Below are positions 25,461-36,400 of a stretch of 64,000 nt of DNA, piece after piece. A program made the position numbers and the translations under genes. The notes under the pieces were generated by a model that did no database searches, had not been told where the DNA came from, and saw only the letters and a program-made list of their open reading frames with translations. The stretch's first letter is position 1, and each line of letters starts with the position of its first letter. This stretch comes from Coprinopsis marcescibilis (lineage: Eukaryota; Basidiomycota; Agaricomycetes; Agaricales; Psathyrellaceae): positions 1-64,000 of the forward strand of contig ML210185.1 of assembly GCA_004369085.1 (NCBI GenBank), given 5' to 3'.

Positions 25461-25827
25461 ATAGAATATAAAATATTATTATTAAGGTTTCGGCGACCAA
25501 GTGCCGGCAATTAAAAGATGAGGAGGGCACGTGAGAGACTTTGAATATGGTTGTAGCAGTAAAACAGTTGACAAGATTCTCTGTCAAATCAGTCAACTGC
25601 CCATGACCACCGACCGTTCACCGACCACCACCGAGCAGTCCAAGAGCGCACAGACCACAACCACCGACGCCGTGAACGTCCTCCACTGCCCACCATCGTC
25701 CGTCAGGTCAGGTCCTCCCCCCATCCACCACGCAATCTACACAGCGACAAAGGCCACATAGCGCACAGGTATGTACACCACCGTCGTCCATCTCCCGTCA
25801 TCCGCGACCTCACTCTTCTGTCCAGCC
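25461..25827 (+). promoter_or_regulatory. Promoter and 5' leader of the following gene, with a probable 5'-UTR intron at 25769-25825
   Basis: No protein was recognised here. A GTATGT donor at 25769 and a TGTCCAG acceptor ending 25825 define a 57-base intron that finishes two bases before the proposed ATG at 25828. This removes the upstream ATG at 25771 from the mature leader and explains the choice of start. The stretch just before it is rich in ACC/CCA repeats. Confidence 0.5.
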
Positions 25828-26727
25828 ATGTCAGTACAGACCGAATCCTTGAAGCCAGTCACAGCAACTCTACGCCGCAAGCCCGCTCTCACGTACAAAT
25901 CACCTTCTGGGCCCGATTGGAACCCTTTCATTCCACGTCTTCCCTCAGCAATCTCCCCAATCTCCACATCCGGCACCTCCTCAAGCACAACCACCTCTCC
26001 CACCAGCACGTCTACAACCCCCAGCATCACGGGCCCCAACACTCCCAGCCATAAATCTGCATCGTACAGCTCGGCCTCATCAAAGCGACGTGCAATACTC
26101 GCAAACTCGACGTTACCTCTGTACCACCCCAACGGTCGTCTGGCGCTTTCACTTCCTCCGTTGGACGCTTCCTCGCTGGGATTGCCGCTCGTCCCAGTCA
26201 AAGTGGACGAATCGGGAAGCCGTCGTTCTGCAGGGTCGGCACACCGGTCCGGGTCTCGCGCCGAGTCTGCCGAGTACATTCCCGCGCCTAACAATATTCC
26301 CACGGTGAGCAGCATTGCTGCCGTTGCTGCCCGCGAGGTCAAGGAGCGCGCCAGTCCGCGCAAGAAGCGGAACACTGGCGGGGGGAAGAGGAAGCGCAAG
26401 GATGTTGAGGATGGCGACTCTACGTATCCCGCTAAACGCACCCGTGCTCCTCGAGGTGGGACAGTGGTCAGTGCTACTGCCGAGGAAGAACAGGAAGCGA
26501 TCGAGTCTGATCCTGGCGAGAACGAAAAGCCTGTGGTTGTCGAGAAGAGGACGACGAGGTCTCGAGCTGCGAGACGTCGCGATTCAAACGGAAGCGAGAC
26601 ACCTCCCTCCGAGACCGTTCCTGCTGCTGCTGCTGCTCCTGCCGCTGCGGAACCAGACGGACCGCCTCCACAAGCGATGGACATTGACCAAGACGACAAG
26701 GAAGAAGGCGAATTAAGCGACAGCTAA
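25828..26727 (+). CDS. Hypothetical low-complexity nuclear-type protein, about 300 residues
   Basis: I do not recognise a domain. The single-exon frame starts MSVQTESLKPVTATLRRKPA with a short conserved-looking N-terminal block (SPSGPDWNPFIPRLPS), followed by Ser/Thr/Pro-rich sequence. The middle is strongly basic (RKKRNTGGGKRKRKD and KRTTRSRAARRR), which would serve as nuclear localisation signals or nucleic-acid contacts. An alanine run follows and the C-terminus is acidic (MDIDQDDKEEGELSDS). TAA is not used; the frame stops at TAA/TAG-class codon 26725-26727 directly after DS. Composition suggests a disordered nuclear protein, possibly chromatin- or RNA-associated, but this is inference only. 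The ATG at 25771 is in frame but probably lies in a leader intron. Confidence 0.7.
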   Translation: MSVQTESLKPVTATLRRKPALTYKSPSGPDWNPFIPRLPSAISPISTSGTSSSTTTSPTSTSTTPSITGPNTPSHKSASYSSASSKRRAILANSTLPLYHPNGRLALSLPPLDASSLGLPLVPVKVDESGSRRSAGSAHRSGSRAESAEYIPAPNNIPTVSSIAAVAAREVKERASPRKKRNTGGGKRKRKDVEDGDSTYPAKRTRAPRGGTVVSATAEEEQEAIESDPGENEKPVVVEKRTTRSRAARRRDSNGSETPPSETVPAAAAAPAAAEPDGPPPQAMDIDQDDKEEGELSDS

Positions 26728-26824
26728 CCTATATTGTATTTATCAACATACCCCCTTCTTGGGTAACAAATGTATCGATAACAGTAGTGTACTTTGGATT
26801 GTAGTAATAGTTGATGACACAATA

Positions 26825-28382
26825 TCACGATGTTCCTTTGTTGAGAGCCATCCTCAATCGCTGTCGAAGTGGACTGTCTGCACTGCGTGCAGAGATTGGG
26901 GTTGTTGGGGCTGAAGGTATTGCGACATCTTTTTCTTCGACTTTGATAGGCAGAGGACGAGCCTTGCTCCGTCGGTCAGGGGTATTCTCAGCAGTGGCTT
27001 CAACGACTTGGGTAAACTCTGTGAGCACGGCGATGCGCGTCCAGCGGCGGTAGCGAGTGTACTAGTGAGATTCAGATTAGCCGACGAGCAAGTTTAGTGA
27101 GCAAAAAAAGCCTGCCTTGCTCATTCCACCCTTGTTGCTCTTGCTTTCCCACTTGTTGTCGCCATAGACCCATCCGTCAGGGTCGGTATACGAATCCGAG
27201 CCACCGTCCTCGCCATGCACGCTCTGGCTGTCTTCATCCTGGCGTGCATTCGACGACGACTCTTTGCTGTGCACGCTGCTCGAGGACGAAAACTTGGAAG
27301 AGGCCGCTTTGAACAGGCGACTGCTCGTGTTGTTCGCGGTGCCGTCCTCGCTCTCGGGATCCTGGGGCAAAGGTCGCTCGACCCTGCTCAAAGAGCTCCC
27401 CTCCTTTTTGACCAAAACGCGCCACTCTGGCTCTTCCCAATACCACTCGGCGGTGCGCTTGACCTTTTTTGTGGTGTCCAAAGGGTATGGAATGTACGTG
27501 GTCGCCGGCTCGGGCAGGGTGAAGGCACCGGGCGGGGAGAGCGGGGCCTGGGAGGTTGAACACCAAGACGGGCGTTCGCCTGGCAGCAAAGCGGCAGTCC
27601 AGTCCAAGCCCATCCACCACCGCTGATTCTCATAGACGGTAAACAAGAAGCGGAGCGAGGTAGTAGTTGCCGGCGCAGTCTCCTCGGTTTCGACGGACGC
27701 CAAATGGAGGGTTTGCGGAGAGATGGCCTTTAGGGGAAGCGGCTGACCGGAAACCTGTGCCCAAAGAGTGTATGTCGCCCAGCGGACAAAAGCGCTGCGC
27801 CAGAGAACCTTTCTGAGGATGATTGCGAACGGAGCTTGCCAGGTGAGCAGGAGGGTGCCGGATATGGCAAGGATGATGCGAAGGGGGACAAGGTAGGTAA
27901 CGGCAAGATATGGTACGTAGACGATCACGGCCGCACGAACCAAAGAGTAGACGGAGAGCGAGGCGAGCTGCTGCGGGACCTGAAAGGAAGGCAGGAGAAC
28001 AGAGAGAGAGGTGAGGTGTGCAATGGTATTTTGGAGCAGAGATTCGGTGACGATGTCTGCACGGGGCGCCTGTTTCCTCCTGGCCGAATACACGGCGACG
28101 GCGACGATTGCAGGTGGCAGAAAGAACCTGGCACAAGAGTTTGGACAATGCAAAAGTAGCAGTTAATAACACGTACTTGATGACGGGGACGGCAAAGCAG
28201 CAGACTGCCCACCAGGCGGCGACTGCGAGAAAGCCGTCGAGCGGGGTGTTGTTCCTCCAGCTCAAAACGTGGAGGACAGCGAGCAGCGATGCGATGCTGT
28301 CTGAGAGACTGACGAGGGCAAAAGTAAGAGGCGAAGGAGCGGAATTGAGGAAATCGTTGAGGACGAATTGTTGCTGGATCAT
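26825..28382 (-). CDS. Peroxisomal membrane peroxin with Pex24/dysferlin (DysF) domains (Pex23/Pex30 group)
   Basis: Members of this group sit in the ER and peroxisome membrane and control peroxisome number and biogenesis sites. The start is ATG at 28382 (MIQQQFVLNDFLNSAPSPLT). Hydrophobic N-terminal segments follow (FLAVAAWWAVCCFAVPVIK; SLVRAAVIVYVPYLAVTYLV; IILAISGTLLLTWQAPFAII), forming the reticulon-like membrane part. Then comes a DysF-N-type block (YENQRWWMGLDWTAALLPGE, EWYWEEPEWRVL) and a DysF-C-type block (DPDGWVYGDNKWES, then after an intron near 27062-27115 YTRYRRWTRIAVLTE). Between them is a Ser-rich, acidic insert. The C-terminus reads SPLRQRLRMALNKGTS with TGA at 26825-26827. The family is clear from the paired tryptophan-rich DysF motifs; whether it is Pex23, 24, 28, 29 or 30 cannot be decided by eye. 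Confidence 0.88.
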
Positions 28383-28421
28383 TGTGGTTAAGAGCGAGCA
28401 GTGTGTGATTTACATTTTGGC
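28383..28421. promoter_or_regulatory. Ultra-short divergent intergenic region (39 bases) between peroxin and GPI18 start codons
   Basis: The minus-strand peroxin ATG (28382) and the plus-strand gpi18 ATG (28422) are separated by only 39 bases. At least one 5' leader or promoter must therefore lie inside the neighbour's coding region, or translation starts further in. Both starts fit their families (a hydrophobic Pex N-terminus and MILNLVLDALATLLPLFD). Confidence 0.6.
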
Positions 28422-29740
28422 ATGATCCTTAACCTCGTCCTCGACGCGCTTGCGACCCTTTTGCCGCTGTTCGACAAGTCGTCCTCGCTGCTCTCCAATT
28501 CGACGGCTGTCGTGCGCTGGGATGCCTTTCACTTTCTGTCCATCGCCGAGCACGGCTACCAGTACGAGCAGCAGTGGGCCTTTCTGCCCGGAATCGCACT
28601 TGTCATCAGACTCTCGACAGCACTCGTCGGCCACCAGCACTGTCTCAAGGGCGTTGCCTTTCTTATATCGCTCCTGACGCTCGACTCGTACCGCGTCTTC
28701 TATGAGCTGTCGCTGGCCCACCTCCGCTCAGAATCGCTTGCATACATCTCCACCGTCCTTGCCCTCATTCCCAGCAGTCCAGTCACTCTCTTTGCAGCCC
28801 CGTACAATGAGCCGTTCTTCACCTATTTATCGTATAGAGGTCGGTTGCTGTCCATTTCGTGTCTATTTCGTGCTCATTCCCATCCACAGGCATGCTCTTT
28901 TGCGCACAGGAGCACTGGCTCCTTGCTGCACTCGCTTTCTGTGCCGCAACAATGTTCCGTTCAAACGGACTCTTCCTCGCCGGATTCATTATCTGGGGCA
29001 TCCTTATCCAGCCGCATCTCCCTCACCTCCTCAGCTCGCGCAAGCTGCCCCGCATCACAAGTCGCCTTGTGCTCGATGTCCTCTACGCAGCCCTTCTCAC
29101 CATCCTCGTATTCGCCCCCTTTATCTACCACAACTACTTTGCATACGCCACTTTCTGCATTCCGTCCAAGGACCAGCTCCCTCTGTCTTATCAGACACCC
29201 CAGTGGTGCTCAAAGACAATCCCAACAGTCTACACCCACGTCCAGTCAACCTACTGGAACGCCGGCTTTCTCAACTACTGGTCGCCCAAGCAGTTTCCCA
29301 ACTTTCTAATCGCCGCACCGCCCTTTATCCTTCTCTATTCATTCGGGTTCTGGCATATCCGAGCAGTCCTTCTCACCCACGGCTTCTGCACCTCCCGACC
29401 CCAATCAAGCAGACACCGACAGTCGCTGAAAGCAAGCCCCTTCTCCACCCTCTCCCTCACACCACACGTCATCCACTCTCTCTTCACAGCCTCGATCCTT
29501 CTCTTCACTTCCCATACACAAATCATCCTACGGCTCGCAGCAGCCATGCCCATCCTCTACTGGGCAGCCGCCTGGCTCTGGTCAGGCACCCGGCCAATCG
29601 GCATCAACAACCACCACTCACCCCCAACCCTCGCTCAACCAGCTCCATCCACATTCTACGGAAAGCTCTGGGTATACTGGAGCGTGTGTTGGTTCTTGAT
29701 ATCTATTATTTTATGGACATCGTTCTTGCCCCCAGCGTAG
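28422..29740 (+). CDS. gpi18: GPI mannosyltransferase 2 (Gpi18/PIG-V)
   Basis: Gpi18/PIG-V adds the second mannose to the glycosylphosphatidylinositol anchor precursor in the ER lumen, using dolichol-phosphate mannose. The start is ATG at 28422. Family motifs are VVRWDAFHFLSIAEHGYQYE (the RWDAxHFxxIAxxGY block with the catalytic aspartate), QQWAFLPGIALVIR, AAPYNEPFFTYLSYRG, and WNAGFLNYWSPKQFPNFLIA. Many transmembrane helices are present (LLAALAFCAATMFRSNGLF; LVLDVLYAALLTILVFAPFI; AAMPILYWAAAWLW). One intron at about 28841-28889 (GTCGGT..CACAG) joins LSYRG to MLFCAQEHW. The stop is TAG at 29738-29740. A longer overlapping open frame (28702-29751) is a shadow: it lacks these motifs. Length of about 420 residues is normal for the family. 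Confidence 0.93.
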
Positions 29741-29837
29741 AGACTATATAGGAAATTATAATATTCGTATGTATGCTACAACGAAAGAGAAAGACTAAAA
29801 ATACAGCAAGGTGGTGTGTGTGTCAAATTAGAGATTT

Positions 29838-31385
29838 CTACACTATAGGGAAAACAGCAGACTCTGGACTTTGAAGACGGCTCTCTGGGGTGGGTGTCAC
29901 CGAGAGGTCGAGAAAGGACGAGATGGGAGGTTGACTATCAGGCGAATCATAGTCCGAAACGGTTATGGTCGGAGACGGCGGTTGCGCCTGCTTCAGAGGC
30001 GTCGGTGCGGTACGAGTTGGAGCCTTTTCCACAAAGGACCCGACAGAGGTGAAAGTAGCAAACGAACTTATCGAATCCCGTCTTTTGATCACCTCTTTCT
30101 GCACATAAATGGGTAGGGTACCTGTATTAAAGTGTAGTCTATAACCATTGGGAAATTAGCGACAATCGAGACAACGAGAACTGGCACATACGGAGAATTT
30201 CCAAACGTGTTAACAGTCAACACATTGCCGCAGCCGGGCCTCCACTTGACACCGATCAGCTCCAGTGCCCTCTTCGCCCACAGGGTATAGTTGCTGATCG
30301 CCTCATCCGCAAATCCAAAGAAAGCAAAAAACGTCAAACCGCTGATAACAACATACCAGCGATTGGATTCCACGAGTCCCCAGTTCGGGCTGGACTTCCA
30401 CACAGTAGCTGGAGCCTGCGCCACACGCCAAAAGTCGTAATGCGTCTCTTCCCATGATATCCAGGGTTGAACTGGGGATTTGGTGACGTTGACAAGCGTT
30501 GCAGCCAAAGTCAATGGAAAGCCAACGACGACAGATACGCTGGCGAGAGCAATCAACCGGAAATACCGGCTCATGTTTTTTTGCGAGCCCGAGCTTGAAG
30601 CCAGCACTTCCTTGAACTCGGCGTCCCGTTTCTTGAATGCAACAATGCTGAGAACCGCATAGATGATTGTGACCAAGGGAACTCCCAGCAACGGCGCGGT
30701 GATGAGTGCGTGGGCGACAGTAACATTATAGGTCGAAGGAACACAGCCAAGGTCTTCAAGGATATCGAAGCGATGACCCTGCACGACATGGTCTTTTGGA
30801 GCATGTCAGCAACGAAAATATATGCGGTGGATACCAACGTACGAAGTGCCATAAAGATGGCTGGAGCCAGGAGACCAATGCAGCAATCAGCGATAATGCT
30901 GCGGATTTTCTTTGGCTTGGTCAGTACGACTTGTGTTGAGAAACCGCCTAGCAACTCACCTCTTGCCTCGACTTTCTAACAGTGCGAATAGACGCAATGT
31001 GGTACATGCGACGGTTGATGCATAGTGAGCAACAGGGGATGGCGAGAGCGACTCCCACCATAAATTTGGTGGCTAGTGGGAAGCAGTTCACCCAGCTGAA
31101 GCATTTCAAAAACACAACACGTACAGATATCGCACCAGGCTGGTGCCCAATTTTCCGTATTGTTGTTCCAGACCACCGCGTTGATAAAGTAATTCAACAG
31201 GGATATTGCGGTCCAAAATATGTACAGGACAGTGCCAGTGTTCCATGCTAAGAAGCAACGTTAATGACGCGTTAGCAGCCAAACGAATACATCAGCGCAC
31301 CTTCAAGATGCCAAGGGAGTGGGATTAATACTAGAATGAGTGTGATGAATGAGACTGCAGCGTATGCTTGATTAAGATTGGCCAT
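29838..31385 (-). CDS. ste3: Ste3-type pheromone receptor (fungal class D GPCR)
   Basis: Ste3-family receptors bind lipopeptide mating pheromones at the plasma membrane and signal through a G protein and MAPK cascade. The start is ATG at 31385 (MANLNQAYAAVSFITLILVL). Seven membrane segments can be followed across several short exons, including SLLNYFINAVVWNNNTENWA, KFMVGVALAIPCCSLCINRR, IADCCIGLLAPAIFMALR, HALITAPLLGVPLVTIIYAV, YFRLIALASVSVVVGFPLTL and VVISGLTFFAFFGFADEAIS. Family marks include the WCDI block after loop 1, the INRRMY block, and EDLGCVPSTYNVTVA in the long second outer loop. The cytoplasmic tail ends VFPIV with TAG at 29838-29840. No pheromone precursor (short open frame ending in a CaaX box) was found beside it, so a mating-type role versus a paralogue outside the B locus cannot be decided here. 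Confidence 0.93.
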
Positions 31386-31739
31386 ATCTTCCTGAGATAC
31401 TTCGTCGTCGGTCGTAAATCGGGACCCTCGTCAACGAGGAGAGTGGCGATCCCCTTGTGTATATCGTCCTTTATATACGAGGCCTATATCTTGTTCCCCC
31501 AAAACCTCAAAAGGTAGTTCCCTTTCACTTCCAAAAAAGGAGCCATCAGTTGGCGCTTGTATTCAACCAAAGAATTATAAAGACTTGGTCCCGGTTCCTA
31601 GCAACAGCGCTCATCATCTCCGTCAGGTTTCTTTCAGAATACAAGCTTTCAGGGTTATGAGGTAATAATATCTTGACCTTTGTACCCAAATACCTTCTGT
31701 TCCACCATCAGGGCTTTCAGAATAAAAGAGATAGATTGT
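31386..31739. other. Spacer between ste3 promoter and dynactin p50 3' end
   Basis: This 354-base stretch upstream of ste3 and downstream of dctn2 was read in all frames for a short pheromone precursor with a CaaX ending, and none was seen. It contains a TATATA-like element near 31470-31478 that could belong to another leader, but lies on an arbitrary strand. Nothing else was recognised. Confidence 0.5.
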
Positions 31740-33197
31740 TCACTGCTGTACAGGCTCATTCGGTACTCTTGAATCTCGAACTAATTCCTCCTGCCGCAGG
31801 TCCTCCAGTCTCTTGAGAAGGCCGTCGATACGCGCGTCCAGGCCCGTTACGTTGCCTTTAACAACTGTCCGGTTGGCCTCCAAGCTCCTCTCGACCGTAT
31901 CCACCGCTGCCTGAAGCTCTTCGAGTGCGCCATGGACCTTGTTCTGTTCCTGTTCCAGATCAGTCAACGTATCCTGGAATTCACTTGCTGATGCGTGAAG
32001 TGTTGATAACGTCCTCAGACGAGCCAAGATGTGTGGTATCTGGGGAAGCGACGGGGCTATCCTGTTGACGGTCGTCAAAAGCTGTTCTTGTGTGTGCCCA
32101 TTGATATTTCCTTGGGAAGAATGCTTTCTGTGATGTTGGGCAGCCGATGCTCGTTCCAAATCAGATAGTAATATCTTCAACCTTCGAGAAATAGAATCTA
32201 TATGTCTTGGCTGTGTCAACAACGCGAGCTGACTGTTGAGTTTGAGCGTCAAGGGTAGCAACGGCGGAGGAAGGGGAGATGCCTGTATCATTATGCCATC
32301 AGACTGAAGCGACCTGAAAGGATCGCTAGACATACCTCATCCAGACCGGTATTTGAAGAGCCCAACAGTTTCTCCAATTCTCCAACGCGTCGGTCGACAT
32401 CCACGATATCTTGTTCCTTGGACTTGGCAGAGGCCGCCTTCGTATTGTCATCCGTTGCAGGAATAGGGTCCTTCACAGTCGATGATAGGTCTTCGTGAAG
32501 GATAGTATCCACCAAACGCGCCCTTCCCTCTTTCTCTTTCAGGATCTTGTTAAGACGTCCCCGAACATCAACCAAGCCCCTGATCAACTCTCCGGGATCG
32601 ATGTTGCTTTCCTCTCGCTCCTTTTGTATCAACGGGTTCGTTGGATCAGAAAGCTCTTGTTCCAAAGAAAAGAGTTCCGCTTGGAGTGCTTTCAGGCGAT
32701 GAGAGAGCGGGAGAGATTTGCCTGCATCAGCAGAATTGCCTAGCCCAGATGGAGAACCTGTTGGTGATTCGGGGTAGGCATAAATCGCCCTCTTGCGATC
32801 TGTTCGAGTATCAGATTCTGACCAAGTGGTACAAGGGAGCTGTTCAGTACCTCTTCTTTTCTCTGCATTTCTGAACTTCTTCGAGGCGTCGTCTGGGGTT
32901 ATCAGGTTGCTGGTATCCAATCCTTCTTTGTCTATTCCTTCGGAGCGTCCCTTTGCTACGCGAGAGGGATGGCCTGACTCGTTGTCCGATGCATCTGCTT
33001 GCTAATAGTTGTGAGTTTATCCTAGGAGAATGGAACAAGGTTGTTGAATCTCACCGCAGACTGAGAAGTGGGAAATGTGTCCTCAGTCTCGTAGACGTCA
33101 GGGGCGGTGTCCTAACAAAGAGTCATGAGAAAAGGAATTCAAGGAATGCTTGCTTGTAACGTACGATATCCGGTAGATCCGCATACTTGTTGCTCAT
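31740..33197 (-). CDS. dctn2: Dynactin subunit 2 (p50/dynamitin)
   Basis: p50 forms the shoulder of dynactin, the activator of cytoplasmic dynein needed for nuclear and vesicle transport in hyphae. The start is ATG at 33197: MSNKYADLPDI, intron (GTACGT..TTAG), DTAPDVYETEDTFPTSQSA, intron, QADASDNES. KYADLPxIxxxxPDVYET is the diagnostic dynamitin N-terminus. The rest is mostly coiled coil: LSHRLKALQAELFSLEQELS, DVDRRVGELEKLLGSSN, SISRRLKILLSDLERASAA, FQDTLTDLEQEQNKVHGALE and LDARIDGLLKRLEDLRQEEL. The stop is TGA/TAG-class at 31740-31742 after VPNEPVQQ. Estimated length of about 420 residues matches fungal p50. The first two exons are only about 33 and 57 bases, so automatic prediction may miss them. 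Confidence 0.92.
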
Positions 33198-33276
33198 GGT
33201 GAAAGGCAAAAGCTGTGGCACACTGGTGATGGAGAAGAGTCACAGGTGTCCAATCAAAACATTTGAAACATCACAT

Positions 33277-33282
33277 AAAAAA
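33277..33282 (-). terminator. RNA polymerase III terminator of tRNA-Ser(GCU)
   Basis: On the minus strand a run of six T follows the tRNA 3' end after one intervening base. This is the standard RNA polymerase III stop signal. Confidence 0.8.
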
Positions 33283-33283
33283 G

Positions 33284-33385
33284 CGTCACCTGAGCGATTC
33301 GAACACTCGCGGTCAAAGACCAACCGCTTTGCCTGACCCGAAGGTCAATAGCAGGCGATCCCGTTAACCACTCCGGCAAAGTGAC
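33284..33385 (-). tRNA. tRNA-Ser(GCU) with a 20-base anticodon-loop intron
   Basis: The minus strand folds as a class II tRNA. The acceptor stem is GTCACTT with AGGTGAC (one T-G pair). The D arm is CCG-GAGTGGTTAA-CGG and contains the A box. The anticodon stem ATCGC pairs with GCGGT. The loop is CTGCTA plus A, with anticodon GCT (plus-strand 33350-33352). The long variable arm is GGTC-TTT-GACC. The T arm is GAGTG-TTCGAAT-CGCTC and contains the B box. The intron at 33329-33348 lies one base 3' of the anticodon, the canonical position, and itself contains a small GACC-TTCG-GGTC hairpin. Mature length is 82 bases without CCA, right for serine. The discriminator base is G, as expected for eukaryotic tRNA-Ser. 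It decodes AGC/AGU. Confidence 0.93.
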
Positions 33386-33489
33386 TTGTAGAACGGTTCA
33401 GCGTCGAACGACTTGGCGTGCACACCCCTCCTTCAACATAAAAAAATAAAATAAAGCAAACAGCCTATTCCCAATTATTAAAATCTATA

Positions 33490-36400
33490 TTATTCTACAA
33501 CACCCTCGTCCTCTGCTTCATCATTTGGAACGTCATCTTCAGTACTTTTTTCAAATATGAAAGAGATTGTGCCTCCTGGAACGTCAGCAACTGTCAACGT
33601 CTTGTCCATCTCCTGGATGTTGCTGATGTCTGTTGCACGCAATAGCCTCTCCGCTCTGGATTCACCCTCTGTATTTGCATAGGAGGTGTATTTCGAGCTG
33701 GCCTCGGGAAGAACGCCTTGTATAACATCGTCGAACACCAGATCAGCTGCTGTTGCATGTAGGCAATCGATATGCTTCCATTCGCTCAGCGATGCCAGCC
33801 CGGCTTTCTTCTTCTCCATGTACTACGATCTTTGTGAGTGCCTGGCTTCGGAGTGGGGCTTGATGAACGTACATCGGAGTCAAGATCTTCAGGTAAAACA
33901 GAGGATGCGGATTGGAAGCCTTTCAATTCTGCTGTCCTCTGTTTACTGTCTTCCAGTCGAGGTACTGGGGCCACAACAGTACTGCGCCCGGTGCTGCTGT
34001 TACAAGTACAATCGAGTAGATCATGCGTATTGCAGCTTGTGTTAGGGTTGATTCGGAAGATATCTCTAAGCTGAAAGAATTTTAGTACAGGCGGCAGCAA
34101 TAAAGGGAATCCGCTTACATCTTTCTTAGAAAATGAATCACTCTTTGAAGCGTTGCCATCCTTAAGAACCCCATTAAAACGTGAGTCTTACTGCATGTCT
34201 TGCCAGGACTTACAGATCCAATCAGAGCTGGTCATAAAATGTGTTACTTCACACAAGACAAAACAGTAGGTATGAAGAAACGTACATGCGCTCAACCCAA
34301 GTTTCGTGATTTGTCGCTGGAAGATTTTCTCTGTAGCTCAGAATTAGTACCAGAGTGACGGTGGTTCAATGGAACCAAATCCTTACCGTCTATCGTTCCC
34401 GCAGTTACAAGACGATAAATGAAGACATGTCGTTTTTGACCATCTCTGTATTTCACATGAGGAAAACCAGGTAGAGAGAGTGTTGAGAAGGCCGTTACCT
34501 GTGGCATCGAGCCATCGCTTGGAGGTCGTGGCTGAGGGAAAGTATTTAGTTATCGAGCACACTGTTGAGCACTGTCCTCATACCTGGGATTCCAATCAGA
34601 ATCAATGAGGAATAACCTCGATCCTCCTGTGTTAAAAGTGTCAATTTTGACGGATGCCTCATTACGCAAAATGCCAAACCAATTAGATTAATTCCAACAC
34701 CGCCTTCACATCTTTGAGTAAAAGAATTCTCTGACTGGAAAGATCACCTACCGGCTTTGGAACTCAGCAAGAAGATGACTTGTTGCGACGGTAAATAGAT
34801 GATTGGAGCTGAACAGATTAAGACTTACAGCCTCCTCTTTGGGTGGACTTGTTGAACGCATTTACGTATTCCTGTCTCTTCTGTTGAGGCGTTTGCCTAA
34901 AATTGCCGTCAATTGACCGCAACAGAAATGCAAAGACAAAACGCAGACCCATCAAGGCGATAAAACGAGTATCCCTTCTTTTGACAAAACGCTTCCAAGA
35001 TATTCAGCGTTGAGGTATAATGAGAGACGAGAACACATTTTTCATCGGTATTCTGCAACGTTAGGTTAGGAATGTGAATAGCGTTTTGAGCACTAAAAGC
35101 GCAACACAAACATGGCGTATGTCCTTGAGCATCTTTTCTAGGACTGTGAGCTTCCCTGAGTTGCGATTAATGCGTTGGGTCTGTAGCAAATAACTACCAA
35201 AGGCTTACCACTCAAGGTCATGTCAAAGATCTCACTCGATTTTGGTAGCATTGATAAGGCGTCTCTAATGCCTGACCGTTCCATACTCGCCCCCCGATCA
35301 CCAGACGTTGCTTTCATCCTATCTGCCGTTGCTTTAAGCAGAATAGGACTATTGCTGATCTTGGTTAACGTGTTTATGAGGGCAAGCGATTCCGCTGTCG
35401 ATCCTTGGGTGAGATTATCGATTTGTTCGGGGCGCAAAATGGACGAGAACATCGAAAGCTGTAGTTTTGTGGGAGTAACAAAGAGAACATATTCATCTAC
35501 CCCAAATGTTTAGTTTTTAATAAGAAAGACGATGCAACACCTACGTTTTGGAGGAAGATGCTTCTTCAAGAGTGATGCTTCCCGTCTGATCACAAAGCTA
35601 TTTGCAACTTGAAGTAGCTTCGGAAAAGCATCTTTAGCGCACATACATGGCTCTTGGACAGTGTCCTTACTTGTTCTGTGCGGGCTTCCCCTAATTCAAT
35701 TTCCTTGGGAGTAGCTTCGGGTGCACGACTCTTCAGAATCGGGATTTCAAAGACTTTGCGGAAATTTTGATAGTCGTCTAGAATTCTACGTTAGGTAGGA
35801 CACCCAAATGTCAGAGTTGTCGCACCTAGAAGGCCGGGGTTGCAGAATTCAGCCTGGAAACGGTCAGTCAAAAGTTTACTGTAGCTTAACCTCGTTCTTA
35901 CCATTGAATGAAACTCGCTGAGATCGTTCTGGATCGGCGTCCCAGATAAAATTATCCTTCTGCGCGTTCGGAAGCCTTGGAACATCTGCGTCGTCTTGTT
36001 ATTCGCAGACTTCAGTCGGTGTCCCTCGTCACATATAATAAGATCAATGGGCGGACTGTTCAAATCATCAATAAAGGATCCTGAGACAGTTCCAAGTTAC
36101 CCACACTGAGGTCGAGACTTTATCGCTAAAGTAAGGTAAGTTTTGAATCTACAATGCGTAAAACGCCCATACATCACTGTCCGCAATCGCTCATACCCGA
36201 TGATGAGAACCTGCTGGGTTTTGCTGCAAGAAATATGATCAACGATACTTAGTCTAGTGAAACTGGATAGCGACTAACTTATAGAAGAATTGGTCGATAT
36301 TAACCTTTTCTGTGTTCACGACGGTGATCCCAAGTCGGTCTTTCCCGAGCCATTTATGGAATTCCGATTTCCAGTTCTGATTGTGTGCGTTAGACTTCAA

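Noticed and set aside
27234..28382. Open frames of 128 to 250 codons overlapping the peroxin gene
   Set aside because: Part of the minus-strand 250-codon frame is the true first exon of the peroxin; the rest is a shifted shadow of the DysF-encoding exon.
28702..29751. 349-codon plus-strand open frame overlapping gpi18
   Set aside because: It is longer than any single gpi18 exon frame but lacks motifs. The other frame carries the PIG-V signatures and transmembrane helices.
31386..31739. Possible pheromone precursor beside ste3
   Set aside because: No short frame ending in a CaaX box was found on either strand.
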